From: Candidatus Yaniella excrementavium | GTDB lineage: Bacteria; Actinomycetota; Actinomycetes; Actinomycetales; Micrococcaceae | Direction: 5' to 3' | NCBI GenBank assembly: GCA_019115865.1 | Contig: DXCT01000101.1 | Location: forward strand, 62,001 to 126,000 | DNA: 64,000 nt | In this document: positions 42,530-52,488 of the stretch, in pieces | Layout of the letters: each line of letters starts with the position of its first letter | How positions within the stretch are numbered: position 1 is the stretch's first letter | The notes under the pieces: generated by a model | What the model saw: only the letters and a program-made list of their open reading frames with translations | Database searches by the model: none | Told to the model about the DNA's origin: nothing | Translations under genes and position numbers: made by a program

Positions 42530-43368
42530 CTCTCGTTGAAGCCCACGATATCGTGTTGTACCGTGGTTCCCATCGGGCCGTTTCGGCCTCGTCGTTTACG
42601 ATCCCGCATGGCAAAATCACCGCGGTCATTGGGCCAAACGGCTCCGGCAAGACCACGTTGTTACAATCCATCGCCGGCATTCTGACCCCCAGTGCGGGCC
42701 GCATCACCGTTTTGGGACAGGCCGTGAAAAATGTCAAACAAGACATCTCCTTTGTCATGCAATCTGTAGTCTTCCCGACCGGTACCCCAATAACAGTCAA
42801 AGATGTGGTGTCCATGGGGCGTTATGCACAACGCGGCTGGTTCGGTATGTTCCGTCCGCATGATCGGGCCGCTATCAGCTATGCGATGGAAACCATGAAC
42901 ATCACCGACCTGAAGCACCGTCATCTGGAAGAGCTTTCGGGCGGTCAGCGGCAACGCGTGTATGTAGCACAGGGTATCGCCCAGGGCCACGAAATTCTGG
43001 TGTTGGATGAGCCTATGACCGGTCTCGACCTGAAATCCATGCGAATTATTGATGACGTCATTCATGCTGAAGTTGAAGAACACGGACATTCCGTTATTTT
43101 GACTACGCACGATCTTGATGAAGCGGCAGCGGCTGACCACGTGATTCTTATGGATGGCAAAGTGATTGCCGCAGGTCCACCAGAAGAAGTGCTGACTCGC
43201 AAGAATCTGGAAAAAGCCTACGGACTGGGAACGCTGCATGAACCTGCTGATGTCAACGGCACGACCGTTGTCGAACTGCCGGAATGCACAAGCGAGGGTG
43301 ACGCGGCCGTCGCAGAAGAACAGCCCGTTGGTTACGGTGATCGTTTCCGACGCTATGAAGCGTACTGA
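42526..43368 (+). CDS. znuC: Metal ABC transporter ATP-binding protein (ZnuC-like)
   Basis: A 280-residue ABC ATPase: Walker A GPNGSGKTT, signature LSGGQRQRVYVAQ, Walker B ILVLDEPMTGLD and switch His in TTHDLDEA. A C-terminal extension of about 50 residues ends GDRFRRYEAY. Coupled to the permease gene (AAGGAG four bases before the ATG). Its last 16 bases overlap the 3' end of the opposing Fur-family gene. Confidence 0.9.
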   Translation: MTLVEAHDIVLYRGSHRAVSASSFTIPHGKITAVIGPNGSGKTTLLQSIAGILTPSAGRITVLGQAVKNVKQDISFVMQSVVFPTGTPITVKDVVSMGRYAQRGWFGMFRPHDRAAISYAMETMNITDLKHRHLEELSGGQRQRVYVAQGIAQGHEILVLDEPMTGLDLKSMRIIDDVIHAEVEEHGHSVILTTHDLDEAAAADHVILMDGKVIAAGPPEEVLTRKNLEKAYGLGTLHEPADVNGTTVVELPECTSEGDAAVAEEQPVGYGDRFRRYEAY

Positions 43369-43772
43369 GTACACCGCGGGCAGAGCCCATAGATTTCCAG
43401 CGTGTGGTTAATATCCGTATAGCCAAAATCTTCGCCGACGTGATCGGCCCAATGTTCAATTTTTGGGGCATCTATTTCGATGGTAGCGCGACAGTTGCGG
43501 CACACTAAATGGTGGTGGTGGCCGGTCGTGGCACACTTGCGAAACAGTGTTTGGCCGTCGTCGAGGGCCAAAATGTCCACCAAACCGTCTTCGACTTGAG
43601 CTTGCAGGACTCGATACACCGTGGCAAGTGAAACTGAACGGCCAGTGTCTGCCACGGATTGATGGACCTGCTGAGCCGACTGGAAATCAGTGTTGCGATC
43701 CAAAATCTCATCGATGGCCTGTTTTTGCCACGTGTTGCGTGTGCGCGGCCGTGACGATGAACCTGATGACAT
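43353..43772 (-). CDS. zur: Fur-family repressor, probably Zur
   Basis: A 139-residue Fur-fold regulator: winged-helix DNA-binding domain (TWQKQAIDEILDRNTDFQSAQQVHQSVADTGRSVSLATVYRVLQAQVEDGLVD), the metal-binding hinge (GHHHHLVCRNCRATIEID) and a dimer domain with a second CxxC (GLCPRCTQY). Two CxxC pairs make a structural zinc site. Zinc-sensing, as opposed to iron-sensing, is inferred from linkage to the ZnuABC-like genes. It would bind the palindrome ahead of the lipoprotein gene. No similar palindrome is seen ahead of its own start. Confidence 0.85.
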   Translation of the reverse strand: MSSGSSSRPRTRNTWQKQAIDEILDRNTDFQSAQQVHQSVADTGRSVSLATVYRVLQAQVEDGLVDILALDDGQTLFRKCATTGHHHHLVCRNCRATIEIDAPKIEHWADHVGEDFGYTDINHTLEIYGLCPRCTQYAS

Positions 43773-43989
43773 TGTGGATGGTCACCCTTCTGACGTGATG
43801 AATTCGCCCTTCATTGTAACAAGGGCTAGGTGTTAACCTGCCGGATAACTTTTGGGATGCGCTGACTGTGCAATTCCTATGTCACAGGGTTACAGTTGAA
43901 GATGTGAAAATCCTGCAACAGCTCGGCACGACCAGTGTCTATCGACAAGAACAAATAAATGGTGCCTCTCTTGTTGGAGGGATCAACTC

Positions 43990-44976
43990 ATGAGCCAACC
44001 AGTCTTACTTAGTACCGACGTGCTGGCTGCCTGGATGGGTGTTGACCCGACAGATAATTCCCTGCCGAACAGCGATACGGTCCATGTTCGTACCCGGATG
44101 CTCTCGGATCAATTGCCGCAGCAACCCGAAGGCTTCGTATCGGCGACTCCGCCTCCAGAGCCCGGAAGACTGGTGATCTGGGACGTTCGTTGGTCGGCTA
44201 CCGACCCCACTCAGAACCACGAGGCGTACCGCCAGGGGCATATCCCCGGTGCAGTCTACGTTTCCATGACCAGCCACCTCGCCGGGCACGGGTCACCAGC
44301 TTTGGGGCGCCACCCGCTGCCAGAACCGAGTGATTTTACAGAATCGGTACGTATGCTCGGTATTAATGATGGCGATACAGTCGTCGTGCATGACGCCGTT
44401 GGTTCGTCTGCGGCCGCGCGCGCTTGGTGGCTGTTGCGCTATGCCGGCATGACCAGCGTGTATGTTCTTGACGGTGGTCTTGACGCTTGGCGCGCCCAAG
44501 ATCTGCCGCTGCAGGCCGGAGAAGTACTGCCGCGTATCGGTTCGGTGTATCTCTCCTGGGGAAAAATGCCCATTGTCGACACAGCCGAAGTGCCAGAGTT
44601 TCTCCGTGCAGGTGGAGTGTTGCTTGATGCCAGGGCTCCAGAGCGGTACAGCGGAGCCTCAGAACCGCTTGACCCAGTCGCTGGCCATATCCCATCGGCC
44701 ATTTCTGCTCCGGGCAGCGACGTGACCGATGCAAATGGAAAATTCCGCTCAGCCGCAGAGCTGCGTGAACACTTTGCTCATCTGGGTGCTACCCAAACTA
44801 CCGGTGTAGCCGCCTACTGTGGCTCCGGGGTGACGGCTGCAAAAATTGTTTTGGCGTTAGCGCTGGCCGGGGTAGACGGCGTCCTGTATCCGGGTTCATG
44901 GTCGGCGTGGTCTTCTTCGCGTGACAGACCGGTAGCTACGGGACCAGATCCCGGTACGATGCCGAGCGACCTCTAA
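43990..44976 (+). CDS. Two-domain sulfurtransferase (rhodanese family)
   Basis: A 328-residue protein with two rhodanese domains: an inactive N-terminal one (GRLVIWDVRW...HEAYRQGHIPGAVYVSM) and a catalytic C-terminal one (VLLDARAPERYSG...GHIPSAISAPGSDVTD) with the active-site loop YCGSGVTAAK. CGSGVTA is the 3-mercaptopyruvate sulfurtransferase-type loop, whereas thiosulfate enzymes have CRKGVTA, so mercaptopyruvate is the likelier sulfur donor. GGAGGG is eight bases before the ATG. It seems to be a single-gene unit. Confidence 0.88.
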   Translation: MSQPVLLSTDVLAAWMGVDPTDNSLPNSDTVHVRTRMLSDQLPQQPEGFVSATPPPEPGRLVIWDVRWSATDPTQNHEAYRQGHIPGAVYVSMTSHLAGHGSPALGRHPLPEPSDFTESVRMLGINDGDTVVVHDAVGSSAAARAWWLLRYAGMTSVYVLDGGLDAWRAQDLPLQAGEVLPRIGSVYLSWGKMPIVDTAEVPEFLRAGGVLLDARAPERYSGASEPLDPVAGHIPSAISAPGSDVTDANGKFRSAAELREHFAHLGATQTTGVAAYCGSGVTAAKIVLALALAGVDGVLYPGSWSAWSSSRDRPVATGPDPGTMPSDL

Positions 44977-45058
44977 GGGTTCACCTCGACACTTTTGACG
45001 GACTGCGTCACTAGACTGATTTAGCATAAGGCATATCAGCGACTCTCCAGGAGAACTT

Positions 45059-45490
45059 ATGGCAACTATCTTTACGAAAATTCTCAACGGCGATCTACCT
45101 GGTCGTTTTATTTGGGAAGACGACAAATGTGCGGCCTTTCTCGATATCAGTCCGCTGTCGTATGGGCACACGCTCGTGGTGCCACGTCAAGAGATCGATA
45201 TGTGGACTGATGCTCCAGAAGAACTCAATGCACACGTCTACACCGTGGCATCTCGTATCGGGGCCGCTCAGGTGGCCTCTTTGGGGGCAGCACGTGCTGG
45301 TTTAATCATTCAGGGGTATGAGATTCCGCATCTGCACCTGCATGTGTTTCCAACCAATTCGCAGGCAGACTTTGATCTGGGCAATCTGATTGAGAACCCA
45401 GATGATGCAAAAATGCAGGCCGCCGCCGTCAACATTCGTGCTGCACTGCGCGAAGCTGGTCATGGGGCCTACGTCCCGAACGACAACTAG
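45059..45490 (+). CDS. HIT-family nucleotide hydrolase/transferase
   Basis: A 143-residue histidine-triad protein of the Hint/HIT branch: IFTKILNGDLPGRFIWEDDKCAAFLDISPLSYGHTLVVPRQEID, then the HIT motif HLHLHVF with the catalytic histidine. These enzymes cleave nucleoside phosphoramidates or dinucleoside polyphosphates. AGGAG lies six bases upstream of the ATG. The stop overlaps the stop of the opposing helicase gene by four bases. Confidence 0.92.
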   Translation: MATIFTKILNGDLPGRFIWEDDKCAAFLDISPLSYGHTLVVPRQEIDMWTDAPEELNAHVYTVASRIGAAQVASLGAARAGLIIQGYEIPHLHLHVFPTNSQADFDLGNLIENPDDAKMQAAAVNIRAALREAGHGAYVPNDN

Positions 45491-48400
45491 CCCAGTGTTG
45501 CTGCGGCGGACTTGAGGGCCTGTTGCAGCCGTTTCTGGCTCACGCTGGTCGCTGTGCCTAATTCTTGGGCAAACAGCGAGACGCGGAGTTCTTGGAGCTG
45601 CCAGAAAATCTCGCTGAGGACAGCCGGCATCACCACGCCCGTAGGGGCCTGCCGTTTCAGCGCGTTATATTCGGCTTCCAGGCTCTGTACGACCTGCATG
45701 TTGAGCCCATCACGCTGTAGTGCGCCACCGGCGTCCAATTTATCCATTCGCAGCAGGATGCCTTCCAAATACCGGGGCACGTGACGCAGTTGTTCCCAAC
45801 CGGTTTTCGATACGAAATCTTTACCGACCAATTGATCGTGATGGGTACGTAAATCTGATGCTGCAGCGGCTAGCGACAGAGCACGAATCTTGCGGATCCG
45901 ACGGTCGACGTCGCGTGAAAGGTTGAGGATTTTGGCGACGACGCTGGTGACCTTGAACGTGGTGTCGATCAGCTCTTCTCGTATTGATCGAGCTAAACGC
46001 TGGAACTCTTGCTGCGCCATGGGCAGCTTCTCGGGCAGTAATGCGTCGATAGCCGTATACGTGCAATCTGAGACTAATGCGACGCTAGTTGGGTATGGCG
46101 AGTGGGCGAATGCAAGCTTCTCTTCGGACGATAGATGATCCAAAATATAGCGTTGTGGATCCGGGAGTTCGGCCTGTAACAAAGCAATGACTCCACCTCT
46201 GTGCACGGTGCGCTGTTCGCCTTCGGTGCGCATGACCACCAGTGCTGCCGATGGGGATTCACCGGTCTCAGCTTGCAGCGCTGGATACCCGGTCACGTTT
46301 TGATTCGCGGATCCAGTCCAAATCGCCGTTTGCACGGTGCGTGGGATATCACCGATGCTCCAGTGCGTCAGTCCTGCCTGTGGTGTGAACGATGGCGCCG
46401 CTGGGGCAGTGGTTGGCTGTTTGGCGGCAGGCTTGTGCTGTTTGCGTGTTCGACGTTGCTGCGCGGCTGGTTCTTGGTGGCCGGGTAGTTCCACGCCCTG
46501 GGTCTTGGCTGCCTCAGTTAGCGATGCAGCCAGAGCCGTCTGGTTTTGACCAGCCAAATCCCGTTGTAAACGCCCCAGGTCGTTGTCGGTGCCGATAATA
46601 GCTCCGCGATCATCAACCACCTGGTAGGTAAAGCGCAGATGCGGCGGTAGTTTTTCGACAGCCCAGTCTTCGAGTTTGATGTATTGATGCTTCGTCTGAC
46701 GCAGAAACGTCCCCAACGCCGTGTAGAAATCATCGGTTGTAGGATCCGCTGAAGCCTCTAGAGCTTCAACAGCCGCCTGGGCGGTATCCGGAGCTGGCAC
46801 TAAGTGCTTACGAATAGATTTTGGCAGGCCACGAATAAGTGCGGTGACAAGCTCTGTACGCAGTCCGGGAATGAGCCAATCGAAGCGAACTTGATCCACC
46901 TGATGTAGAAGTGCGATGGGAATGGTTACCGTCACGCCATCGGTGCGAGGCCCGACCGGCTGCCCAGTACCGGAAGCATCTGCCCCGATGGCTGTGACAG
47001 GAGTAAATTCATAATGCAGCGGCAGTTGCACATCACCGGTCGGGGAGGGGTGGACAAAAACGTCTGGGAACTGGTGGACATCTACGTTGTGGCCGGAGTC
47101 GGCTAGAAGTTGTGATGGATCCAGGTCCAAGAGCTCGGGGTCCTGATGCCGTGCTTTGCGCCACCACGCATCAAAATGTCGTTGCGAGACCGCGTGTTCG
47201 GGGACCCGTGCGTCGTAAAACGCAAACAGGACATCTTCAGATACCAATAAATCCCGGCGACGCATACGGGTTTCTAACTCTTGGACCTCGGCCACCCGCT
47301 CAAGGTTGCGCTGAAAGAAGTGGTGGCGGGTGTTCCATTCTCCTTCGATCAGTGCGTGGCGGATGAAGAGTTCACGAGCAACACTGCGGTCCACGTTGTA
47401 ATAGCGGACGGGGCGATCGGTGACCACAGTGACCCCGTAGACAGTGACCTGCTGCCGGGCCATAGCGGCACCATTGCGACGTGACCAGTATGGGTCAGAT
47501 GTATTGACCTTTGCAATTGAGCCCGCGGTTTCTTCAATCCAGTCCGGCTCCACGGCCGCGACTTGACGAGCCCAGAGTCTGGAGGTTTCTACCAGCTCGG
47601 AGGCCATCACAAAATCGTGGCGCTTCTTGAATAAACCCGAACCCGGGAACACTGCAAAGCGTGCTCCTCGAGCGCCCTGATAGTTTTTGCGACGCTCGTC
47701 CCAAGACCCAATGTGGGACAACATGCCGGTGAGTAAGGCCTTATGCACGCCATCGTGGTGGTTGACCGCGTCAATAGAGGATTTGGAGGGCACCTGGATG
47801 CCGACCTCGCGAGCAATTTGGCGCAGCTGGCGCACGAGATCCTGCCATTCACGGACCCGAAGATAGTTCATGAACTCTCTACGGCAGAGTTTGCGGAACT
47901 GGTTACCCGATAGCTCACGCTGTTGTTCGTGTAAATAGTTCCACAAGTTTAACAGTGCCGAGAAGTCGGACTTATCATCCGTGAAGCGTGCATGAAGTTC
48001 ATCGGCGGGGCCGCGATGTTCCTCTGGACGTTCGCGTGGATCTTGAATAGTCAGCCCGGCGGTCAGGACCAACAGTTCAGGCACCACACCGTGTTGCTCG
48101 GACGCCAGAATCATGCGTGCTAATCGCGGTGCAACGGGGAGTCTAGCAATACGTCGACCTATCGGTGTGATGGTGCCGGGTTTGAATGTGCGGGTGACCC
48201 ATTTGCCTCCGCGACCTCGAACACGAGTGGGGTTGCCCGTGTTCAGTGCGCCCAACTCGGTCAGCAGGGTCACACCGTCGGTAATCTGCTTATGCTCAGG
48301 TGGCTGAAGGAAGGGGAAGCCTTCCAACTCTGAAGCGGTAGCGATGATATTGGCGGAAGCCATCTGCAAAATCACTGACGCCAACGAGGTACGTAAAATT

Positions 48401-49566
48401 TCTGGATCAGTAAATTCAGGTCGCGATTCGAAATCTTCTTCCGAGTACAATCGGATGGCGATCCCCGGACTCGTACGACCGGCTCGGCCGGAACGCTGTT
48501 GGGCAGATGCCTGCGAGATCCGTTCGATGGGCAGGCGTTGGACTTTGGTGCGTTGGGAATACCGTGAGATACGCGCCGTACCGGTATCAATCACATATTT
48601 GATACCGGGAACCGTCAGTGAGGTTTCAGCAACGTTGGTCGCCAGCACGATACGCCGGGTGTTACCTGGGCGGAAAACCCGTTGCTGATCCTGTAGAGAC
48701 AGTCGGCCAAATAGCGGCAAGATATCGGCTGCGGCTAGGCGTGGGTGTTTGGCAAGTCGTTGGCCCAGGACCTCAGCGGCATCGCGGATTTCGCGCTCGC
48801 CGGGGAAGAAGATCAGGATGTCACCGGGCTCTTCTGCTCCGAGTTCCTCAACTGCATCGGCGATGGCATCTAGCGGATCGCGGGCGTCTTCCATATCGTC
48901 GGCGTCGTCTTCAGGATCATCTTCGGATGGTTCTTGGGCCAGCGGACGATACCGAATATCAACCGGATAGGTGCGTCCCGACACTTCGATAATAGGCGCA
49001 GGGTGGCCATCGCCGTCAGCAAAGTGCTCGGCAAAAGAGTCCGGATCGATGGTTGCCGAGGTAATGATGACTTTGAGGTCGTTGCGTTTATTCAACAGAC
49101 GCTTCAGATAGCCCAGCAGGAAGTCGATGTTCAGACTGCGTTCGTGGGCCTCATCAATGATGATGACGGAATACTGGGACAGATTTGGGTCGTGTTGTAT
49201 TTCAGCCAGTAAGATTCCGTCGGTCATGACCTTTAGTCGAGTGTCTGACGACACTTCAGACGTGAACCGTACTTGGTAGCCAACGGTGTTTCCAATATTT
49301 TGGTCTAATTCCTCGGCAACGCGCTCGGCCACTGACCGGGCCGCAATGCGGCGTGGTTGCGTATGGCCGATTATCCCGTTGTCAGCAAGACCCATTGCTA
49401 AGCACATTTTGGGTAGCTGAGTGGTCTTTCCCGAACCAGTTTCGCCGGCGATGATAACCACTTGGTGTTTGGCCAGTTGTTCCATGATCTGATCACGGTG
49501 TAGTGACACCGGCAGATCATCGGGAAAGGATATGGCAGATAAGTCGATAGACGAGGCGTGGGACAT
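45487..49566 (-). CDS. hrpA: ATP-dependent RNA helicase HrpA (DEAH family)
   Basis: A 1359-residue DEAH/RHA helicase, full HrpA length. Motor motifs: GETGSGKTTQLPK (I, from residue 41), TQPRRIAA (Ia), DEAHERS (II), SATID (III), then VLATNVAETSLTVPGIKYVIDTG and QRSGRAGRTSPG (VI). Helicase-associated and OB domains and the long HrpA-specific C-terminal DUF3418 region (about residues 720-1340) follow. A Gln/Lys/Ala-rich insertion lies near 1030-1065. HrpA resolves ribosomal collisions in E. coli. No clear Shine-Dalgarno precedes the ATG. Confidence 0.93.
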   Translation of the reverse strand: MSHASSIDLSAISFPDDLPVSLHRDQIMEQLAKHQVVIIAGETGSGKTTQLPKMCLAMGLADNGIIGHTQPRRIAARSVAERVAEELDQNIGNTVGYQVRFTSEVSSDTRLKVMTDGILLAEIQHDPNLSQYSVIIIDEAHERSLNIDFLLGYLKRLLNKRNDLKVIITSATIDPDSFAEHFADGDGHPAPIIEVSGRTYPVDIRYRPLAQEPSEDDPEDDADDMEDARDPLDAIADAVEELGAEEPGDILIFFPGEREIRDAAEVLGQRLAKHPRLAAADILPLFGRLSLQDQQRVFRPGNTRRIVLATNVAETSLTVPGIKYVIDTGTARISRYSQRTKVQRLPIERISQASAQQRSGRAGRTSPGIAIRLYSEEDFESRPEFTDPEILRTSLASVILQMASANIIATASELEGFPFLQPPEHKQITDGVTLLTELGALNTGNPTRVRGRGGKWVTRTFKPGTITPIGRRIARLPVAPRLARMILASEQHGVVPELLVLTAGLTIQDPRERPEEHRGPADELHARFTDDKSDFSALLNLWNYLHEQQRELSGNQFRKLCRREFMNYLRVREWQDLVRQLRQIAREVGIQVPSKSSIDAVNHHDGVHKALLTGMLSHIGSWDERRKNYQGARGARFAVFPGSGLFKKRHDFVMASELVETSRLWARQVAAVEPDWIEETAGSIAKVNTSDPYWSRRNGAAMARQQVTVYGVTVVTDRPVRYYNVDRSVARELFIRHALIEGEWNTRHHFFQRNLERVAEVQELETRMRRRDLLVSEDVLFAFYDARVPEHAVSQRHFDAWWRKARHQDPELLDLDPSQLLADSGHNVDVHQFPDVFVHPSPTGDVQLPLHYEFTPVTAIGADASGTGQPVGPRTDGVTVTIPIALLHQVDQVRFDWLIPGLRTELVTALIRGLPKSIRKHLVPAPDTAQAAVEALEASADPTTDDFYTALGTFLRQTKHQYIKLEDWAVEKLPPHLRFTYQVVDDRGAIIGTDNDLGRLQRDLAGQNQTALAASLTEAAKTQGVELPGHQEPAAQQRRTRKQHKPAAKQPTTAPAAPSFTPQAGLTHWSIGDIPRTVQTAIWTGSANQNVTGYPALQAETGESPSAALVVMRTEGEQRTVHRGGVIALLQAELPDPQRYILDHLSSEEKLAFAHSPYPTSVALVSDCTYTAIDALLPEKLPMAQQEFQRLARSIREELIDTTFKVTSVVAKILNLSRDVDRRIRKIRALSLAAAASDLRTHHDQLVGKDFVSKTGWEQLRHVPRYLEGILLRMDKLDAGGALQRDGLNMQVVQSLEAEYNALKRQAPTGVVMPAVLSEIFWQLQELRVSLFAQELGTATSVSQKRLQQALKSAAATLG

Positions 49567-49660
49567 GATGCCAGAATTCTACGGTAGTCTGTGCTCCTTT
49601 GTGCATTCAGGTAGCTGGCGGCCAAAACTGCGGTGTCCTAACGACAGGCACCGAGTGTGG

Positions 49661-51565
49661 CTAATGTTCAGCTCGCTCCAGGATTTCTTGCCAGGAAAGA
49701 AAAGCAGCTTGTGTATCCGATGGCAATTGGTCGGCCGTGAGGTTGCCGAGAATCGACCGAGCATTCTTTGCCAGCTGATCAACGAAGATAATTGTTCTCG
49801 GCGCGGCTAATCCACCGAGCACGCTCTGGACGGAGTCTATAATTTCAGCAGCGATTTCAAACATACGTGTGGCAAAGGCAGGGGTCCCGTAGACCAAATG
49901 CTGTGGGAGCTCATTGGTGGCTTGTGAGGTTGCCCCATCAGAGGGTTGCAGTTCCACTGCTGCGATGATGGTCTTTTGCAGCGCTGAGTTTAGGACCACG
50001 GTCGCTTCTGCGCGGACGACAAAGGGATGGTCCAACATGACTCGTCGTACTGCGTCCAGGGAGATAAGTTGTCCTGCCATTGAAGCAAGCGAATCAGATC
50101 TGCCGTGGTGGAGCAGAGCAGCTTCGTCGACGGTAACTATATCGGAAGTCGAAAACGTATTAGGCCCGTAACGATCGTAGTTTGGCAGATATGATTCGGT
50201 GCCATCAATATTGATTGTGGTTGATACCATTCCGGGTACTGGATACGTCAGAACTAATTCGCCGGTGCCAGTACTGTGGCATTGCTGTCCGGCGTCATCA
50301 ATCACCCGGGGGCCGATTGATGGTAGTTGTGTGGTACCACCCTGTACGTGTGCTATACCTCCAATGAGCACCTGACCCCAGGCGTCCAATACTTCGGCAC
50401 CGCGCGTACCGAAAGTTGTTTCCATCCACGTTCGAAGTTCGGGCTCAACTGCTTCACCCGCGGTGACGACCCGAGTTAACGCCAGGTCTCGGTTCAATGG
50501 TGGGGTTTGCGGTACCCAGGACCGGATAGTCCGCATCACCGAAGGTGGGGTGATCAACGTTTCCACACCGTAGCGGTGCATAATTTCCCAGCCACGTTTG
50601 GTGCTTGGAATATCGAGTGTGCCTTCGTACAGGACTGCTTCTTGGCCTGCCAGTAACGGGCCGAGTAGCCCATTCCAGCTGGAAACTACCCAGGCAATAT
50701 TGCCTGCACACCATAGGGGACCGTCAGTCGCAACGGCTTGCTGGAACGAAGCAGCACGGACGAGTACCCCGGCCACAGAGTGCCTTGTCAAAACAGGGAC
50801 GGTATCGGAGGTTGCCACCTGCATGCTGCAGAAAATACTGTCAGCATCTCTGATAGTGCTGATGGACTGGTGACCGGCACCGTTATGCTGGGCATAACTG
50901 GGCGAGGTCATACCGCGTCCAGACATCAGGGTGTGATACCAATGGTCTCCGGTAAACCACGGGACATTGATGCCGGTTCGATGAATCACAATTGTGTGCT
51001 CTACACTGTCGGCAGCGCCAAGAGCATCGTCGGCACGGTTTTTCAATGGCAGGACGGTGCCATGTCGCCATGCACCGTCCTGGGTCACAAATACTTTAGG
51101 GGCAATCAGGGCTAGCCGCTCGGCCAAGGCTTCACTATGTACAGAAATGGGCACAATGCTCCATTGGGCACCGAGCCCGATACATGCGAGCAAGGTGACG
51201 ACGGTTTCGGGGAGCCAGCCGGTATACAGGGCAACGCAGTCCCCGGATTGGACTCCTAAATCACGCAGCGCACTAGTCATCAGCGAGACTTCTCGTTCAA
51301 GCTCGCCGTAGGTCATGGTGTGGCGATCTCCCGGTTCGCCTTCCCAGTAGAATGCGATGCGCCCGGCAGCGTTGTGTTGGTGGCGGCCAAGAAGATTCCA
51401 CAGGGGATCTATCGTTGCGCCGGGAAACCATGCACCATCTAGTCGGTCATCGCGGTGTTGTTGCCAGTAAACCTCCGGCGTCTGGTGCCAGTCCAGGGCG
51501 TCGACGATTGGTTGCCAAATGCGCTGCATGTTCTCGGGCAGATTTGGGTGTGTTGCTTTAGCCAT
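49661..51565 (-). CDS. Acetyl-CoA-synthetase-like protein with degenerate active site
   Basis: A 634-residue ANL-superfamily protein with ACS layout (WFPGATIDPLWNLLGRHQ...IAFYWEGEPGDRHTMTYGELEREV). Catalytic motifs are lost: the Thr/Ser/Gly P-loop is replaced near residue 256 by VATSDTVPVLTR, WWQTE becomes AWGQVL, TGD becomes TSD, and the C-terminal SGKIMRR loop with the adenylation lysine reads ARSILGNLT. Adenylate formation is therefore doubtful. It lies just after an IclR regulator with an 8-base overlap and opposite a Liv importer/ligase operon. AAAGGAAA precedes the ATG. Confidence 0.75.
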   Translation of the reverse strand: MAKATHPNLPENMQRIWQPIVDALDWHQTPEVYWQQHRDDRLDGAWFPGATIDPLWNLLGRHQHNAAGRIAFYWEGEPGDRHTMTYGELEREVSLMTSALRDLGVQSGDCVALYTGWLPETVVTLLACIGLGAQWSIVPISVHSEALAERLALIAPKVFVTQDGAWRHGTVLPLKNRADDALGAADSVEHTIVIHRTGINVPWFTGDHWYHTLMSGRGMTSPSYAQHNGAGHQSISTIRDADSIFCSMQVATSDTVPVLTRHSVAGVLVRAASFQQAVATDGPLWCAGNIAWVVSSWNGLLGPLLAGQEAVLYEGTLDIPSTKRGWEIMHRYGVETLITPPSVMRTIRSWVPQTPPLNRDLALTRVVTAGEAVEPELRTWMETTFGTRGAEVLDAWGQVLIGGIAHVQGGTTQLPSIGPRVIDDAGQQCHSTGTGELVLTYPVPGMVSTTINIDGTESYLPNYDRYGPNTFSTSDIVTVDEAALLHHGRSDSLASMAGQLISLDAVRRVMLDHPFVVRAEATVVLNSALQKTIIAAVELQPSDGATSQATNELPQHLVYGTPAFATRMFEIAAEIIDSVQSVLGGLAAPRTIIFVDQLAKNARSILGNLTADQLPSDTQAAFLSWQEILERAEH

Positions 51566-52307
51566 TACGAAGGTTTCCTTTGCAGGAGACGGCAGTGCGA
51601 GTCAAGACCTCAACGACTTTGTTGATCTCTGCGGAAGCGCTATTGGGCGCCATGGATGCGCTGAGGGCAGCAACAACAGCGTCGTCAGCATCTTTGATCA
51701 GGACCGCGACTTCCGCTGGGCGAAGGACATCGGTTGGCCCAGTGAAAAGGTGGTCTGCTTGGCCCCACTCATGTCGATGCTGCTGTGCTGTAGCTGCCAG
51801 GTCTGGCGGAGTACTGTGCATAATGGACTGCCAGTGTTCATCATCAGTTCTCGAGGCGAGCAATCGGCCAGCGGCTGTTTCTAAAGCAGGTGTTGAAGCA
51901 GGTGGGGAACGAAATGGGCCTTGATCTCCCGCGTCCACTTGATCAAGGCATACCAGTTCGTGACCAACCAGGATGGAAGTGCTGATCGTCGCCTGTAATT
52001 GATCCCGTAGAGCAACGACAAATGGTGAGACAGCATTCAACACAGGATGCTTGCTGAGATAGTGGGTAGATAAACGACTGATCTCCGGGCCCAACCCATA
52101 ACGCAGGGTTGTTGGATCTTGTACCGCAAAGTCCGCAATAACCAGCGAGCGCAGCAGGCGATGCACCGTAGGTACAGACATGCCGGACCGTTCGGCAAGA
52201 TCTGTTAGATGTTGCAAGGCAGGCCCCTCCGCCAAGAGTGACAAGAGTTTTGTCGCATTACGAATCGTGCCCAGACCACCCCGGGAGCTGGCGTTGCGTT
52301 CGGGCAT
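51558..52307 (-). CDS. IclR-family transcription regulator
   Basis: A 249-residue regulator: N-terminal winged helix (TIRNATKLLSLLAEGPALQHLTDLAERSGMSVPTVHRLLRSLVIADFAVQDPTTLRYGLG) and a C-terminal GAF-like effector domain (ISTSILVGHELVCLDQVDAGD...ALETAAGRLLAS). IclR proteins commonly sense small carboxylic acids. Divergent placement 181 bases from the Liv/ligase operon makes it the probable regulator of that operon and of the ACS-like gene coupled behind it. The ATG chosen follows GGAGG by six bases; a TTG eight codons upstream is less likely. Confidence 0.88.
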   Translation of the reverse strand: MPERNASSRGGLGTIRNATKLLSLLAEGPALQHLTDLAERSGMSVPTVHRLLRSLVIADFAVQDPTTLRYGLGPEISRLSTHYLSKHPVLNAVSPFVVALRDQLQATISTSILVGHELVCLDQVDAGDQGPFRSPPASTPALETAAGRLLASRTDDEHWQSIMHSTPPDLAATAQQHRHEWGQADHLFTGPTDVLRPAEVAVLIKDADDAVVAALSASMAPNSASAEINKVVEVLTRTAVSCKGNLRNG

Positions 52308-52360
52308 CTCCCGCCTCCTCAACGATGACAATCTTTTTCTATAACTGCTGTTGATTTTTA

Positions 52361-52393
52361 CATAGTGAAAGTCTATTGTCTATCTCATAGTGA
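52361..52393. promoter_or_regulatory. Direct repeat CATAGTGA, candidate IclR operator
   Basis: CATAGTGA occurs at 52361-52368 and 52386-52393, 25 bases apart start to start, in the gap between the divergent iclR-type gene and the Liv operon. The space between them also carries GTCTAT twice. Confidence 0.35.
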
Positions 52394-52488
52394 TCTAAGC
52401 CACATTTTATGATCCTTGCTTCGCTACATGAAAACGCTAGGCGACAAACGCTTGGACTGTGGAAGTGGCCAACTATGAGGAGAAACTA

